Source of the DNA: Porites lobata
Taxonomy: Eukaryota; Cnidaria; Anthozoa; Scleractinia; Poritidae
Direction of reading: 5' to 3'
DNA length: 64,000 bases
Assembly (NCBI GenBank): GCA_942486035.1
Contig: CALNXK010000030.1
Coordinates: 2,525,001 to 2,589,000, forward strand
The position numbers were made by a program, and so were the translations under genes. The notes beneath the pieces were generated by a model. That model saw only the letters and a program-made list of their open reading frames with translations. It was not told the DNA's origin and ran no database searches. Shown here in pieces: positions 36,701 to 50,100 of the stretch; position 1 is the stretch's first letter, and each line of letters starts with the position of its first letter.

Positions 36701-39700
36701 GTTTGCTCCGTCAAGTTCTAAATCACACTTTCCGCTGTATAAATAAGAATAAGGAAAGCGTTGGCTGTTCGATGCAACGTGACTTTCGGCAGCACTTTAT
36801 TTTATGCTTCGGAACAAAGATAAAGCCTTACTCTTTTTTTTTAAATAAGAATGTTGTTCTTTTCATTTTAGGCTGAAAATATTCTTGTGTTATTCTTAAA
36901 TTATAACTTATAACATTTCTGTTTAAGAATATATTGGGGTATCAATTAAGTTGGTACACGTTTTTTCGTTTTGTTGGCTTGTTTTGCCGTTTAGGGAAAG
37001 GAATAAGTTGAAAACATATAGCTGTATCACGGTATTTACAGATTTTCAACACACAAAATAATATCCTTTTCAAAATCTCAGCCTGGGGTTTTTTCTTAAA
37101 ATATTCTTAAAATTTCGCAAATTTCAGCCTTGATATTCTTATCAAATAAATTCTTATAGAAAAAAGGGAATGTATCCGGGCTGAAGGTCCCCGGCTGACT
37201 TGCACTTAGGCTATAAATTTCAGTTTTCTTTTATTACCGGCCAAAAGGAGGGGTCCACTAGAGATATACAAAGTGTAGATTGCAAAACAGTCCGTTTTTC
37301 TTCAAAATCGTTTAAGTGTAGTGTCAGTCTCAAACGCGCAAGGCGCGCGAGCCTCGCACGCCCGTAGGCTCTCCGTTTTCAGCCTCGCTCCAGACCTTTT
37401 GTTTGACTGTTCGCACGCACTTAAATATCAAAAAAAAAAACCGGACTGCTTAGTAGTCTATACTAAGTGTATCATGCAGTAAACTTGTATCTCTTTTGGT
37501 TATTAAGTGCCTAGTTCTGTTTAACCATTTTTTTATCATTATCCACTTGCAGTTTGAGGTAGATAAAGGAGTCATTTTTCCAAACAGCATCACTGGTCGA
37601 TTGACTAGACACTGGAAAACAAAGTACATTTTTCCAAAGCTGGCGATAAGAAAAACACGTGGGCCAGTTCTAATTAAGTGCCGCAGAGTGGTTCTCAACG
37701 AGATGACTAATAAATTGCAACTTGCAGTTGGGGAACCTGTTGGTATTTGCACCCACAGAGGTTGTCATCACGATGATGCTGAAGAATACGAAAATACAGC
37801 AGTACATCTGGATGAGGACGAGCAGAGCCATTCGGAAGGTAAAAGGTTAAAATTGTTGTACACCCAACTTTCTATAGTAAGGCGGGCTTACACGGGAAAT
37901 GTAAGAGAAGAGAACGAAGAGTTACTATATGGTTTTAACCCAAAACGCGAGTGGCCAGAAAACGTCCGCAATTTAAGAGCGATTTATTGCAGCTTCGTCG
38001 CCGTAAATTCTACCATGACCGAAATGTTTTGTATTCGTGTGGTCCAAGTTATCTTTGCGTTCATTTTTTAGTATTATTTTTGCTTTATTTTTTAAGCGTT
38101 AATACGCATATAGTTGTAAAATATTTAAATCGAAAACTTAACCACATAACATGTATATATTTTCGTCGCGTTAGATTCCTTTTCGGAAGAGTTCGGAGAT
38201 GAAAAGAATCTGGAGACAATTAAGAACTCAGTTTTGATACCAACCAAGAACAGAGGGGAGCGAAAATTGCGGATTAACAAGTACCTCAACTGGGTAAGGA
38301 AAATCACAAATGAGCGTAGATACGACCCTAGGCGGGCCACTCCCGTATTCGGCCTAAACGGGTGTTTGCCACTGAATAGGCGGAAGGGCGAGGCGTGCGC
38401 GAGCGGAGCCCCATAGCTAAGAAAATTTGGTTATCCGACCGTCCGTCCGCACCACAGAGGAACCAATGTGAAATCTCACACTTTCTAGCTAGTGTGAGAG
38501 CTTGTAACCTGATATTGCACATCCACTGTATGATCAATTGACAGCTGTCAAGGCAAGGTATCCGCTTACTGGTAGGCTGATTTAGCAACAGAACGGGAAC
38601 GTCATTTGAAGACGGGAAAGCGCGCGGAAAGGACTAAACTCGACTTCCGGTATCCAATTTGCCGCTCTGTCATTGGTCAAGCCAGTTGTTTGATTTGCGC
38701 GCGCAGTCGTCAACAGACGTTCCCGTTCTGTTGCTACATCAGCCTAGTATCACATGAACGTATCGAGATTGTGTGTTTCTTTAAATTTAAACGCTGACAA
38801 GTTATTAGTTTTTAACTGACGGCAGGCTCAGCTACAAGTAGGTTTTTTTTTGCAAGTTTATTTCTTTAAGTAAATTATGAATTTATTACTGAGAGCTTCG
38901 CTTCTAGCTTGGATAAATCTATATATTAGGGTCTTGAGTCTTATATAGGATATCAATTTAACTATTTATAGTCTTCAACAAGTTATCTTTTGAGGCTTAA
39001 TGCCTTAAAAGTGTGTAAAAGTTGGCCACTTCCGGTTAACTTGCGTCGCTCAAGAACGTCGTTGCTTAAGCTCCCTCTCGCTAGACCGTGTTGACCATAC
39101 CGGGTGAGCCAGCCTAAGAGAGATGTTTATCCTCTCTTGGCGAGCCAAAGTGTTTAAATAGAGAAAAGTTAGCTCGGCTAAGAGGGGAACTCTACCATGG
39201 CCATCGGAAAAGGGTGGCCCGGCTAGCTGAGTCAACCTTCTTGGCGAGCCAACTTTTTGTTTCTCTTGTAAACGGTTCGCTAAGTTTTGATAGGAATTGT
39301 GGAAAGGTTAGCTCGCCATGGTAGCTCGGATAGGCGAGTGAAACTCTAACCGGGGCCACCTTTTCTCCTCATAAAAGGAGCCACAGACGATCCGAGTAAA
39401 CCACCGACTCCGTTTGTGTGAGTCCATGTGAACTGGACTCGTAGCACTCGAGGTATCTTGAGTAGAGTCAGAGTACTCGGCGACAGCATATTCTACAGCT
39501 CAGAATGTTCACTTACATGCTTTTGTTTACAAACAGTCCTGGTCAGCATTTTCACTCTGGGCGTTGAATCAAACCTTTCATTTATTCATTTTTTCATCTA
39601 TAGCTTGAAAAAGCCTTGACAGAAAAGGAGACGAAGATATCGGTGGAAGAACCTCTTGACGAAGCGGACTGCTCATTCCTTCTTAGCGTTTATGTCAAAG

Positions 39701-41225
39701 CGTACCCCAAAGACCGAACAGTGGATCTGCGCGGCATTGAAGTGGAAAAGATTCAGGGATATGCAATTGTTTTTAAGCTTCTTGCAGGTGAGACGGAGTC
39801 CTAAACATAGAAAGTAGTAACATTTGTAGTGCTGGAACCAGACCTTGAGATAAGGCGGGGGGGCTCGATTATCCAGATCCTTAGATAAATGGGGGGGGGC
39901 CGTCTCCCAGCAAAATTTTTTCGGCCCTTGGGGCCTGCAGTTTGTCCCAACATAAGGGGGCAGGCCCCAGGCCCCCCCCCGGATCCGCCACTGATTTGTT
40001 TGTGGCAGGGGTTCTTTTTGGAATGTGGAAAAAGGGAGAGGCCCCCGGAGGAGAGGGTGACAAGTCTAGCATGCAAAAGGAACTCTTATTGCGGAGACGA
40101 CGGCAAAGTCTATTTCTTTTTTATTAACGGTTCATTTCATCACGGTTAACCAAGTCTTTCGTCAGGACAAACGTAATGTATGTTCTGGATTATGTTACAA
40201 TAAGGTGAAACAATTTTTAAAATGAATTAATGTTTAAAGCTCGGAGAAGAGCTACGGCTATAACGCGAAAGCTGGTGCGAGAAAGCAAGAATAGCAATAT
40301 CACTTCAGTGCCACATTCTACATTCCTACGCTGAAAATAGACTTCCCGCGCGTGGGTCTAGCTACAAAAATCTACATTTTGGGGAGATGTTTAGTTGGAG
40401 AGATTTTTACAGGTTTTGGTAAATATTTTCAAGGTTTTTTGTTAAGTTAGAAAAAAGCTTGAAACCATCGCCCAGAATGCTATTAGGGACTTTAAGATCC
40501 AACGACGCGACGGCGACAAGAACGTCGCTTAAAAAGTGAATTTGCGTTCTTTCAGTCTTTATAGCGATTATTCCTACCCACTTACTTTGTAAATTATAGG
40601 CGAACCCTCCTGAAGCTGAATTTCAAGGGACCAAATTCAAGCTCAGAAAGAGAAATAAAATTTCGTCGTTGTTTGTTTACGTCCTCCATAAAACGCGAAA
40701 TTAGGCATTTTCACGTCGTGGTCGTGCAAAAACGGGAAAGAAATTTACAAAAAAATGTGATGCACGTGCGAAGTTGTTGTTTTGCTAATTAAACCAATTG
40801 TTTTTTTGACGTTCTCGTTGTCGTCCGCGTTGTTGGATCTTAAAGTCCCTATTGTCTTTTGCGACATGTACTTACAGTGCGCAGTTTCTCAATGTGCGGC
40901 ATAATAACTGAATAATAACATAATAACTAAATTTGGCGCTCGGAGTGCGCTTAAAGTTCCCGGATATGTCGCGTGATTCTAGGCGATGCTTGATACGTCT
41001 CATCGTAAGTAACCCTGAAGCCTTTGTTTGCAAAGTTTTACTTGTACAGTAAAGAAATCATATTCATTCACTGGATTCTCACAGGCAGTATTTTAATTTT
41101 CCTCAAAACGAAAAACAGGTTTGTCTGACAACGACTGGGAAGAAGTGGAGAAGGCCTGGGCTGAGTCAAATGTTGACAACTTGTTGCAGGAGTCTGGGCA
41201 AGAGCATTGTCAAGCCGAATCCTGA
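33701..41225 (+). CDS. Gasdermin-like pore-forming protein, copy B (420 aa, six coding exons)
   Basis: Exons: 33701-34023, 36040-36283, 37553-37838, 38175-38293, 39604-39787, 41119-41225. Splice sites and phases are as in copy A and the spliced frame is fully open. Relative to copy A it lacks 6 nt (two residues) at the start of exon 2; the inverted homologue has copy A's length there, so the loss is derived. About 16 residues differ, seven of them in A residues 255-276 at the end of exon 3. At 255, 259-260 and 267 copy B agrees with the inverted homologue, so copy A is the changed one. Exons 4 and 6 are identical between copies. The DEGD-containing acidic stretch of exon 1 is kept. Family call as for copy A. 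Confidence 0.75.
34610..35345 (+). mobile_element. Penelope-like GIY-YIG remnant, unit B copy
   Basis: Collinear with 11790-12500. The first frame is cut earlier, with TGA in place of TGG after GLARD, and lacks one Lys codon of copy A. Dead element in intron 1 of gene B. Confidence 0.75.
38575..38744. mobile_element. MITE in intron 4 of gene B
   Basis: Unit B copy of 15794-15963 with the same inverted ends and TA flanks. Confidence 0.75.
40485..40850. mobile_element. MITE in intron 5 of gene B
   Basis: Unit B copy of 17711-18076 with agggactttaag / cttaaagtccct ends and att flanks. Confidence 0.8.
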
Positions 41226-43209
41226 GTTTAAATTCTAAAAGTTGATTTCTAGTTAAATTGTAAAATTGTTTAAAATGTAAACGTTGATTTCTAGTTAAGA
41301 CTTTAATATATCAGTTTAATTATGAACGTTTTGCTTTATGGACATCTGCATAGGATTACCGACTGGCACCGTTCAAAAATGACAGAAGCAGTTGAAGATA
41401 GAAGTCGAATAACCTGGGTACTTGAGGTTTCTTTCCTAGTGCGGCGGGAGGCTTCGGTGTCGGCCGCAGCGACACATCTACGGCCGAAGCCACGAGCGGC
41501 GCGGGTCACTAAGGTTACGTCCACACGAATCTGGATATTTTTGAAACCGAATACTTTTTTATGCGAATTGGCCTTCCGTCTACACGAAACCAGTGAATCC
41601 GCTCACTGGAACCGAATTATTATTAAACCACTCTACAGTGGCGTTTTTTAAGGCTCCGTCCACGCGGATCTGGATAAAAAATAATTCGTGTGGACATGGC
41701 CCAAAAGACTTGACCGAAACCGGAAACCGCGCATCCGTATGAAAAGACTCTGGCACCCAGGATAGTGGTTGAAAAAATATCGCCTTGAAAACTCTCGAAT
41801 TGTGATCTGCTTTTTTTTTAGCAAGACCTATCGGCTCAAGGTAATCTGTATTAAGCCAATTATTAAAGTCACAGGAATATTAGCTTCTTAAAGTAAAAAA
41901 CTCGCTTTTCCGGTAATCCTATGAGAAGTCATTGCTCAACGTGCCTCTTGTCCTCATTTTTTCTCTTTCTGATGTGGTTAAAAGGGGAAAGCCTTAAGTG
42001 AAAATGCTTGGCTGCTATTTAGTTTAATTTGAAATATTCTTTTTACAAAAAAGTTTCGTAAACTTGATAATGCAATTCCTAAAAATATTGGGACCACCTA
42101 AAAAGATACACCTTACTTTATATACCACAAAAAAGGGAAATCGAATGTCAATTCACTGACAATTTTAACATAACATACTTATCTCTATATAAAGTTACGA
42201 TCTTGTTCCCTGGCATTTTCATAATGTGAAGGGAATTTTTTCCTGGGCAGATAATCTTCATACAGCAGTCGTCATGCTTCGAGTGGTATGTTTGTAATTT
42301 TGTCCACTCTTTTTTTCAGATAGTAATGTGTCCCTTTTTCAGTTTTATATCATTGCTATTGAGGTCGATCGCAAATTAACAGCAAACGTATACCAAATTT
42401 GGTCAAGTTAGCTGATTATGAAGAATTAGCCTGGGGATTTGGGTCAATCAGAAACGAATGAATATTCTGGATGAACAATGACATATTTTTTTTGTCTATG
42501 GGCCATTCCCGAGTTGCACCAATCCTCTGTTTCAAAGAGAGGCTAAGTGGGAAGCTATTGACATGAAAATGATTTTATATTTTCATGCAAATAAAACTCA
42601 CTATAACAAGAAAGGTTTTACACTTAGCCTCGTTCTCAAACTGGGAGAGTTTTGTAGAACTCGAGAATGGCCTATTTCAAGTTGTGCTAGGACCGTAATG
42701 TAAGTGCAGCTGCCTTTCTCTGCAATTTTTGGCTTATTGTGTGTAATGTTTAGTACTTTTATGTTGTATGGATTGGAGAAATTAAATATATAAAAGTTAA
42801 ATAAAGGAAAGAGGAACTGATTACTAGACCACCGTACTGTCATTTAGTCTTTGAGGGGCGTTTAATCTGAAACTGGTGTCTAATAGGCTTTGATAGATTA
42901 TCCTAGCATAATTTTTGGCATAATTCGAAGGCAGCTGCCTCCCCTGCACCTGTTGAACCAGACAAATCAAGTCTGTGGAAGGATTTTGTTTTCTTTAGAC
43001 TCATTAATTTTGATTGTAGTGACTTGCAAATGTTTGCCACTTTCACGGCTGAGAAATGGGTTGGTTGACGGTGTGTGCAAATATTAAGCAAATATTGTGC
43101 AAATAGTAAGCAGTACACAAAATGGCATTCTTCTGCTGTTTGTTAATTGTTGCTTTTGTCCATTCACGGGTTAAGATGAACTCAACAAATTGGCCTTTCC
43201 CCAATGTAT

Positions 43210-43283
43210 GGGTCCTCATAGCTAAGTTGGTAGAGCACTGCAGCGCTAACGCAGAGGCCATGTTCGAGTCCCGTTGAAGTCCC
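43210..43283 (+). repeat. tRNA-like SINE head, unit B copy
   Basis: Box A-like tagctaagttggtagagc (a better box A than in unit A) and box B ttcgagtcccg. Two bases are missing before box B relative to unit A. Confidence 0.5.
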
Positions 43284-44324
43284 GGAATTGTTCACGGGTT
43301 AAACTGCAATTGCTTAAATTGCAATTACCACTGCGTCAATTATATCTTCATGTAAATGTGAGTTTTTAGAGTTGTTGGATAATGAATTATGCCCTCTGAA
43401 AGTATCTGCATGTACATAGTTTTTTAATTTACTTAAGTATCGTAAATGACACAATTGCTTGGGTCCTTTTTACGAAAAAAATTCACCTAGTAATCCCTTG
43501 CGGAACTATGCAGGAACGACAGACGTAGTTTAAGGGGAAAAGACCCAAAAATAGGTCAAGGACTGACAAAAATGAGTTGTATTATGGGGAACGCAACATG
43601 GTACAACTATACCACGCTAGTCAGCAAACGACATAGAGTCGACCACAAAAACGAAACAAATTAACGAGCTTCTTTCTTTTATAATGCTAATTTTTTTCTT
43701 TTCAAGATTCCACTGCATTTTTTGTTTAAAAACCAGCATGGGTTTTTTTGTTCCAAGTGACAGTTTGTTGCAAAAGGACAGGGTACCATTCTGGCGTGGT
43801 GCACCGGCAGATTAAAGACAGGACCTATTTTTCCGCGCTTTTCGCTATCCTGGGACGTAGCCCTATTGAAATGGGGTTAGGGAACATGGCACCAGTGAAA
43901 CAATCACGGAGTTAAGTAAACAAAATACTTAGGTGTGTACTTAATTGAAAGCTTTTAATGGACAAGGTTTGCTCCAGGGCAAGTCGTTTTATAAATGGTC
44001 TAAGGCAGGCTCGCAATTTTGCTACTCAAGTTGCTCCCGCCTCGCGTCTTGCAAAACGTTTCGTTTGCAAACGGTGTCTTTTTAAATAATTGAACAATTT
44101 CTTGCGAGCTGATTGGTTCATTTTTATTATCGAGGTTACAGATACAAAACAATTCAATAATCCCCGTGTAAAATGGAGGAACGTTGTGATTTTCCTATAA
44201 TTAGGGGAGCTACGAGTTCATCAGTAATTTTACCGAAAAGTGCAAACCCCGTTAAAAAATATATACCAGTCATGAATGACGAATAGGTTTTTTGTATAAC
44301 TCGTTTGAAAAAATAAGCATGTAT

Positions 44325-44845
44325 TTATTTATTTGTTTATTCATTTATTTATTCATTTATTTAGTTGCTTAGTTAGTTAGTTAGTCAATCAGTCAGTTAG
44401 TTAATGGGTTAGTTAGTCAATCGTTTAGTTAGTTGGTTATTTTAATAGGTTAGTCAGTCAGTCAGTGAGTTAGTTAGTTAGTTAGTTAATGGGTTAGTTA
44501 GTCACTCATTTAGTTGGTTGGTTATTTTAATAGGTTAGTCAGTCAGTCAGTCATTCAGTCAGTCAGTGAGTTAGTTAGTTAGTTAATGGGTTAGTTAGTC
44601 ACTCATTTAGTTACTTGGTTATTTTAACAGGTTAGTCAGTCAGTCATTCAGTCATTCAGTGAGTCAGTGAGTTAGTTAGTTAGTTAGTTAATGGGTTAGT
44701 TAGTCACTCATTTAGTTAGTTGGTTAGTTAATAGGTTAGTCAGTCAGTCATTCAGTCAGTGAGTTAGTTAGTTAGTTAGTTAGTTAATGGGTTAGTTAGT
44801 CAGTCAGTCGTTTAGTTAATTGGTTAGTTAGTTATTAAGGTTTCG
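44325..44845. repeat. (GTTA/GTCA)n tetranucleotide array, unit B
   Basis: Same organisation as 21961-22660 but about 180 bp shorter, with fewer gtctgtca-containing subrepeats and more ttaataggttag variants, showing independent expansion or contraction after duplication. Confidence 0.9.
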
Positions 44846-47190
44846 TCTATGATACGATTTCCCAGATTGAGAACTTGGGTAATTATTCCAAAAAAAAGAC
44901 AACAAAAACTGCCAAGGAACGATCCCCGGCAAAATAAAGCAAGGATGACATACAAGCTAAATGGAGAATCGAAAATGAGTTGCCTTCTTTCTTTTCAATG
45001 TCCCCCTTACTATAGTCTGAAATGTCATAAGTCTCCTCGACCCCCTAGGGAGGGAGAGACGCGCCCCCACGAGTCAGAGGGTGGAGAGGTACAACATTTC
45101 AGTTTACCCATGCAAATGTGGCTATGCAAACTGCATTTGCATTTAATTGTAAGTGATACCCTGAAAATTATGCAAATAAGACTATAAAAGAGGTTACACG
45201 TGCTCCCTTTAATCACCCTAATCGAGTCCACCATAGAATAGATACGTAAGCGACCCACCCCTCCCACTCCACAAGTAAGGGGTTGATCCTGCCCGGCGCC
45301 TGGTCTTTCCCAGGACTGAGTGATTCCCCATATTTTATTACCAAGTCATGAAAAAATACCCATTGTAGAATATTACACTATTTCATACCATGAGAAAGTT
45401 TCTTACAAAAGGCCCATTCTGGTTGGGGCGTTTCCCGGGGTCGACTGCCATATATGGGCTATATAAGTATGTGCCGCTGTGAAGGGTATGGTTTTCAAGC
45501 AGTTTACTCTGGGATAGCGTATATAAATCAGAGAGTTTAGGTCTAGAATAGGGTATCATTTTCGAGGAAACTGATCAATTGGTTGAAGATTTTATATAAT
45601 TTAGTCTAGACTAGGGAAAAACGTCCCCAGCGGCGAAGAGCGAAGGAGAAACGGATGCTTTCGCAGGCTAAGGGAAACCGGGGAATTGCCACTCAAAAAT
45701 AGAAAAAAATCAGGTCGGCAAGTTTAAATTTACGCAACTCAGCCTAAAAGCTACTCTACGATAGTGGGGGGGGGATTTGGGGAGTTTAGTCTAGTATAGG
45801 GTAGCAAAATTCAACTGAACTAGCTATGGTATAGGCTAAGGGTTCCAGCCCAGTGGCACATACCCACCCAAAGTAAAGTCTAAAGTGCCCCTCCGGGGGG
45901 GGGGGGCCTTTGTAGCTGGACGACAAAAGCTATTTGATCAAGCCTTCTTGCGCTTTTTGAGGGACTCAGTGACGCCATGAAGGGGGGAAAGAACATGACA
46001 ATGGTGAAACAATCTTTGTTCTGCACTCTTCATTTCAATCATTGGCAAGCGTTGATAACAGCAACTCATTCAAAGGTAGCAACACATACAGCATAATTTC
46101 AAATTCTATTCTCAAGAAATTTTCGTCAATCGTAAGCTACAAGAGCCATTATGGCTCTTGTAAGCTACAAGTTTCTATGAAAAAAGATAGAATTTCACGG
46201 CTAATGGAATTGAATAGGACGTGAAATGACAGTTTTCTACAGAACGTTTTATAGTGCGAACACTCTAGGTATGTGCTTAAAACAGAAACCGTGGAAAAGA
46301 CGACATAACGACATAGAATCAGCCGCCATCTTGTTTGTTAGTCTAAATATTTCGGGCAAGAAAAGAGCCTTCGTGGAAAGACGTCCAAGAGAGACCGGGA
46401 CGTAATTGGCCACGCGCGTTTTTCCTTATAGTCCACGAATACAGCTGCCCCTTGCCAATCCCTGTCGCTGAGGACGGATACTCCCTCCGCTGGGTGTGTG
46501 CTTGTGGGTGAGTTGAAAACGCTAACCCCCACTCCTTGAACTACCCCAACGGATTACCCTTAAAATTCAACCAAAGTCACATCTCACGTGGTAAAGAGAT
46601 ACAATAAATCTACCTGCGTTCCTACGCTATAAACATCCGCCATCTTGCTTTTTCCTGGACCCAGTCGACCATTGGACTTTTGAGGAGGTGGGCGGGGAAG
46701 GTGTGGGTGATTTGGTTTGGTTAAGAATTTTCCCCGTCATATAACGGTGTAAGTTTTTTCCCAGCATTATACGCCATGAGATTTTTTTTTTAGTGCAGAT
46801 ATTTTTTCCTTGGAAATCATTCTGCAGGATGTTTTTTTTTCTGAAATCACCAATAACCCCCCCCCCCCCCCACTCTCAACAGCCAAATGATCCTCCGATG
46901 CCCACACTTTTGAATGACCAAAAAAACAATGGGGCGAGACTGAAAAAAGGTCGAGGAAACAGGCAACATGCAAGATGGCGGCTGTTCATGAATCAGTAGG
47001 CAGCGCGTTTTCAACTCACCCTATTCTTGTAAAATTAGGGGTTAGAATTTTTTAAATCTACCCAGCAGTAAATCTACAAAACAGCTACTTAGAATCCAAT
47101 TTTTAAAGAGACTGTCTATAATATAACTGCAATTTAACTTAAAGTAATTCATTTGGTTGACGAAGATCGCGTTCCTTGACTTGTTTTTCT

Positions 47191-50100
47191 TCACTCAGCC
47201 CAGGCCTTTTCGACTTCATTCCAGTCCGTGTCAGACAAACCTCATTTTCAAAAAAAAATAAATATTTCAGGTGAAAAAGCCATAGCATGGAAAATTTTTA
47301 TTATTTAATGAAAAAGCGAGTTTTGTGTTCTTTAGTCTTTTAGTTGTTGTATCGGTAGACACAATTTCAAATTTCGTTCTCTTAAATCCTTTACAGGACA
47401 CTTGTCACAGTTAGAAAGCGCTGAAAAGTGACCACCAAAGATCACGAAAGTGTTTATAGTAAATCACACAGTGTAGCAACGTTAAACCCAGGTTGTCCAA
47501 CCATCCTGTTCTCGTGGTGAGTGCCCCGATTTTGCTTGAAAACTCCGACGGGAATAGGAAGAATCCCGATTTTGACATCAGTTCTGATATTTTCATCCAA
47601 TTCTTATGATACTTATACAAGAAATCGAAACAGAGTACACTTTTATAGTTTCAGTTAACGGATATAGAAAACTTACGAAACCTAACCGCAAGAAATTAAT
47701 TAAAAACAAAATCTGCAAGTACTTGTACGCAAAGCCACGCAGAGCTAATAAAGGATTTGTGATTGTGTCCGCTATCTTGATGGTCAATTATTACAGAAAA
47801 CAAGCCACACAAAAATGACGATCGATTTACCGAATATTTTTAACAGAGAATTTGTCCTGTACGAACACAGAAGAAGCCTTTCAAATCATCAAAATTTCAA
47901 ATTTTCTGAGGAAGCATGTCCCATACCTCCCACCCTAGAGGCTCAGACCTTTGACGCTCGCGTTTTTCGGCTGTGGTTAAACTGAATCTCCCGAATTTTT
48001 ATTCTTAAAAGGTTGGACAGTCTGTAAACCATATCAACTAGGAAATAGCTTTGGACATTTCTCCTAACACCTCCTTATCACCAGGCTGCATTTTCTCATG
48101 TACACTCATACTGAGGCACTTTCACCTCTGCCCTACCCCGCTGTCACAGTGATATGGGCATCCCCGCGTTTTGGGCATCCCCATTCCAAAAACCCTCGTG
48201 ATATGGGCATCCCCTTAAATCCTAATCCTAACCCTAACCCACATCGCTAAGGTAATGTAAGAAGGGGATGCCCATATCACCACCGCCCTACAAAAATCTT
48301 ACCCAGTCCAATGGTCTGGAATTCCTTTACCCTCAATCTCACCTGCAAGTAGCTTAAAAATAACTGCATATCCCTGAATCTTTTCCACTTCAAACTTTGT
48401 CATATCCACTGTGCGTTGATCGGGAGTTGCACTGAGAAAGATGCGACGAAGGAATGTGCAGTCGTCATCGTTAAGAGGTTCCTCAAGCAACAAGGTCTTC
48501 TGTTTCTGTGTCAAGGCTTTTTCAAACTATAATCAAACGAGAGAAAAGATTGCAGTTTCAATTCTCGGCTTGAAAATTATTTCAGGGGACTATTTCAAAC
48601 AAAACACGTATGCAAAAGTGTTTAACTGCACAATACACTGCCACGAACATATGGGTTCGTTCTCAAACATTGCTTTAATTACGGTGCAATCAATACCTGA
48701 GAGATGTTTCAGTAGCTAAAATTTCTTCTAGTCTGCCTTCCCAGCCGACATTTCGGAATCACGATGCCACCAACAGTTTCCCACGAAATGACATCTGAGG
48801 ATTAAGCGCAGAGATTTCATACTGATGACGAGTCACTACCCAGATCTTGGTCGTGCTTCTGATTGGTTGAAAATTTGCTTCAATCAATCAGAAGCCAACC
48901 ACTCAGATCTGGATAGTGACACCTCAGGAGTATGGAATTTCTGAGCCCGTTCCTCAGACATCATTTCGCGAAGAGACTAGTGGTGGCGTCGCGATGTGTC
49001 GGCTGTTTTCTCAGGCTACTGCGTTCCACGTACTCAGGCCATGAGGCGCTTGCACTCTCTACGATATCCACTTTCACTTTTGCACTGCAATGCGTGCTAC
49101 CTGCACTGGTGGCCCAAGCGTAATATGAGAGTTTGTATGGGAAAAATAGAGTTTGAAACTTAGATGAAATAAATGAAGTAAATAAGAGTCTCTTATTATT
49201 ACACTGTCAGGTCAGATGATGTAAAAGTACTCAAAACGCGCTGAAACTTCGTAAAAACAAAGACAACGACTCCAGGTAACAATTTATTGATAACTTTTAT
49301 CGCTTTTATTTCATTTATTTCACCTAAGTTTCAAACTCTATTTTTCCCATACAAACTCTCATATTACGCTTGGGCCACCTGTGCTACGTGCCGCGTAGAC
49401 AGCCTTGATTATTCTGTATTATGGAAGGACTTAACATCCACAATAACAGCTGGAATTCGCTACTACACAAACTTGTTTGTTTGATTGTATGTTAGCTTTT
49501 TGTGTGTATAACATACAAAGAGAGTTGTAACTTGTGTTTGTTAGTTTGATTTTTGTGTATAACATACAAAGAGAGTTGTAACTTGTTTTACAATGATCTC
49601 ACTAACCCAGCTGAGATACTTGTTGATCCGCGCTTTCCTCTCCGCTCTGTCCTTGCTTGGCTTCAAAACTGATGTCTTAATTCTCTCCAGCTTCTTGCTA
49701 TCTTCGTATTCATCCGAAAAGAAATCTAACATGAAGAAAATACATGTATATAATTATGGTATCTTATATTATTGGATCACTTTCTTGACTCATACTCGCT
49801 CATACTTAGACTCGCTGTCATAAATCAACAAGGATAAATTTCTACCATCACGGAGTAAACATGGATATTTGTCATTTTCTTTCAGCATCCGCAAGGCCCA
49901 AACCTCTCTAAGGTACGAAAATATGTCTTTTCTAGGGGCTGATCAAATGAACTGGGTTAGCTCAATTTATAACATAGCTAGAGAATTCGCCTATTCAAAT
50001 TCAATAGCGCAAGCGTGCTTCATATTCCCACTGAGCGCGCTGATGACGTCAATAAACTATACCGCGAGTTCTTGTAAGATTAGCAATCCTCCCAAGAAGT

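Larger units (their letters stand above)
41226..47190. other. Non-coding region between convergent gasdermin-like genes B and inverted copy
   Basis: About 6 kb between two convergent stop codons. It holds the tRNA-like head (43210-43283), the empty MITE site (43341-43342), the tetranucleotide array (44325-44845) and the dispersed repeat (about 45430-45905). Several indels distinguish it from 18451-24214, for example a replaced segment near 42178. No gene was recognised. Confidence 0.6.
25207..48178. repeat. Tandem segmental duplication, unit B
   Basis: Second full unit, about 23.0 kb and collinear with unit A. Differences include absence of the MITE at 20652-20983, a shorter tetranucleotide array, several 20-100-bp indels, a 6-nt in-frame deletion in the gasdermin-like gene, and a complete tail (45863-48178) where unit A's tail has a ~690-bp deletion. 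Its right end is in the last intron of the inverted gasdermin-like gene, so here the tail joins the intact gene. Confidence 0.9.

Noticed and set aside
48215..48240. Telomere-like cctaaccctaaccc as a chromosome end
   Set aside because: Only a few degenerate copies, with coding exons on both sides; at most an interstitial relic.
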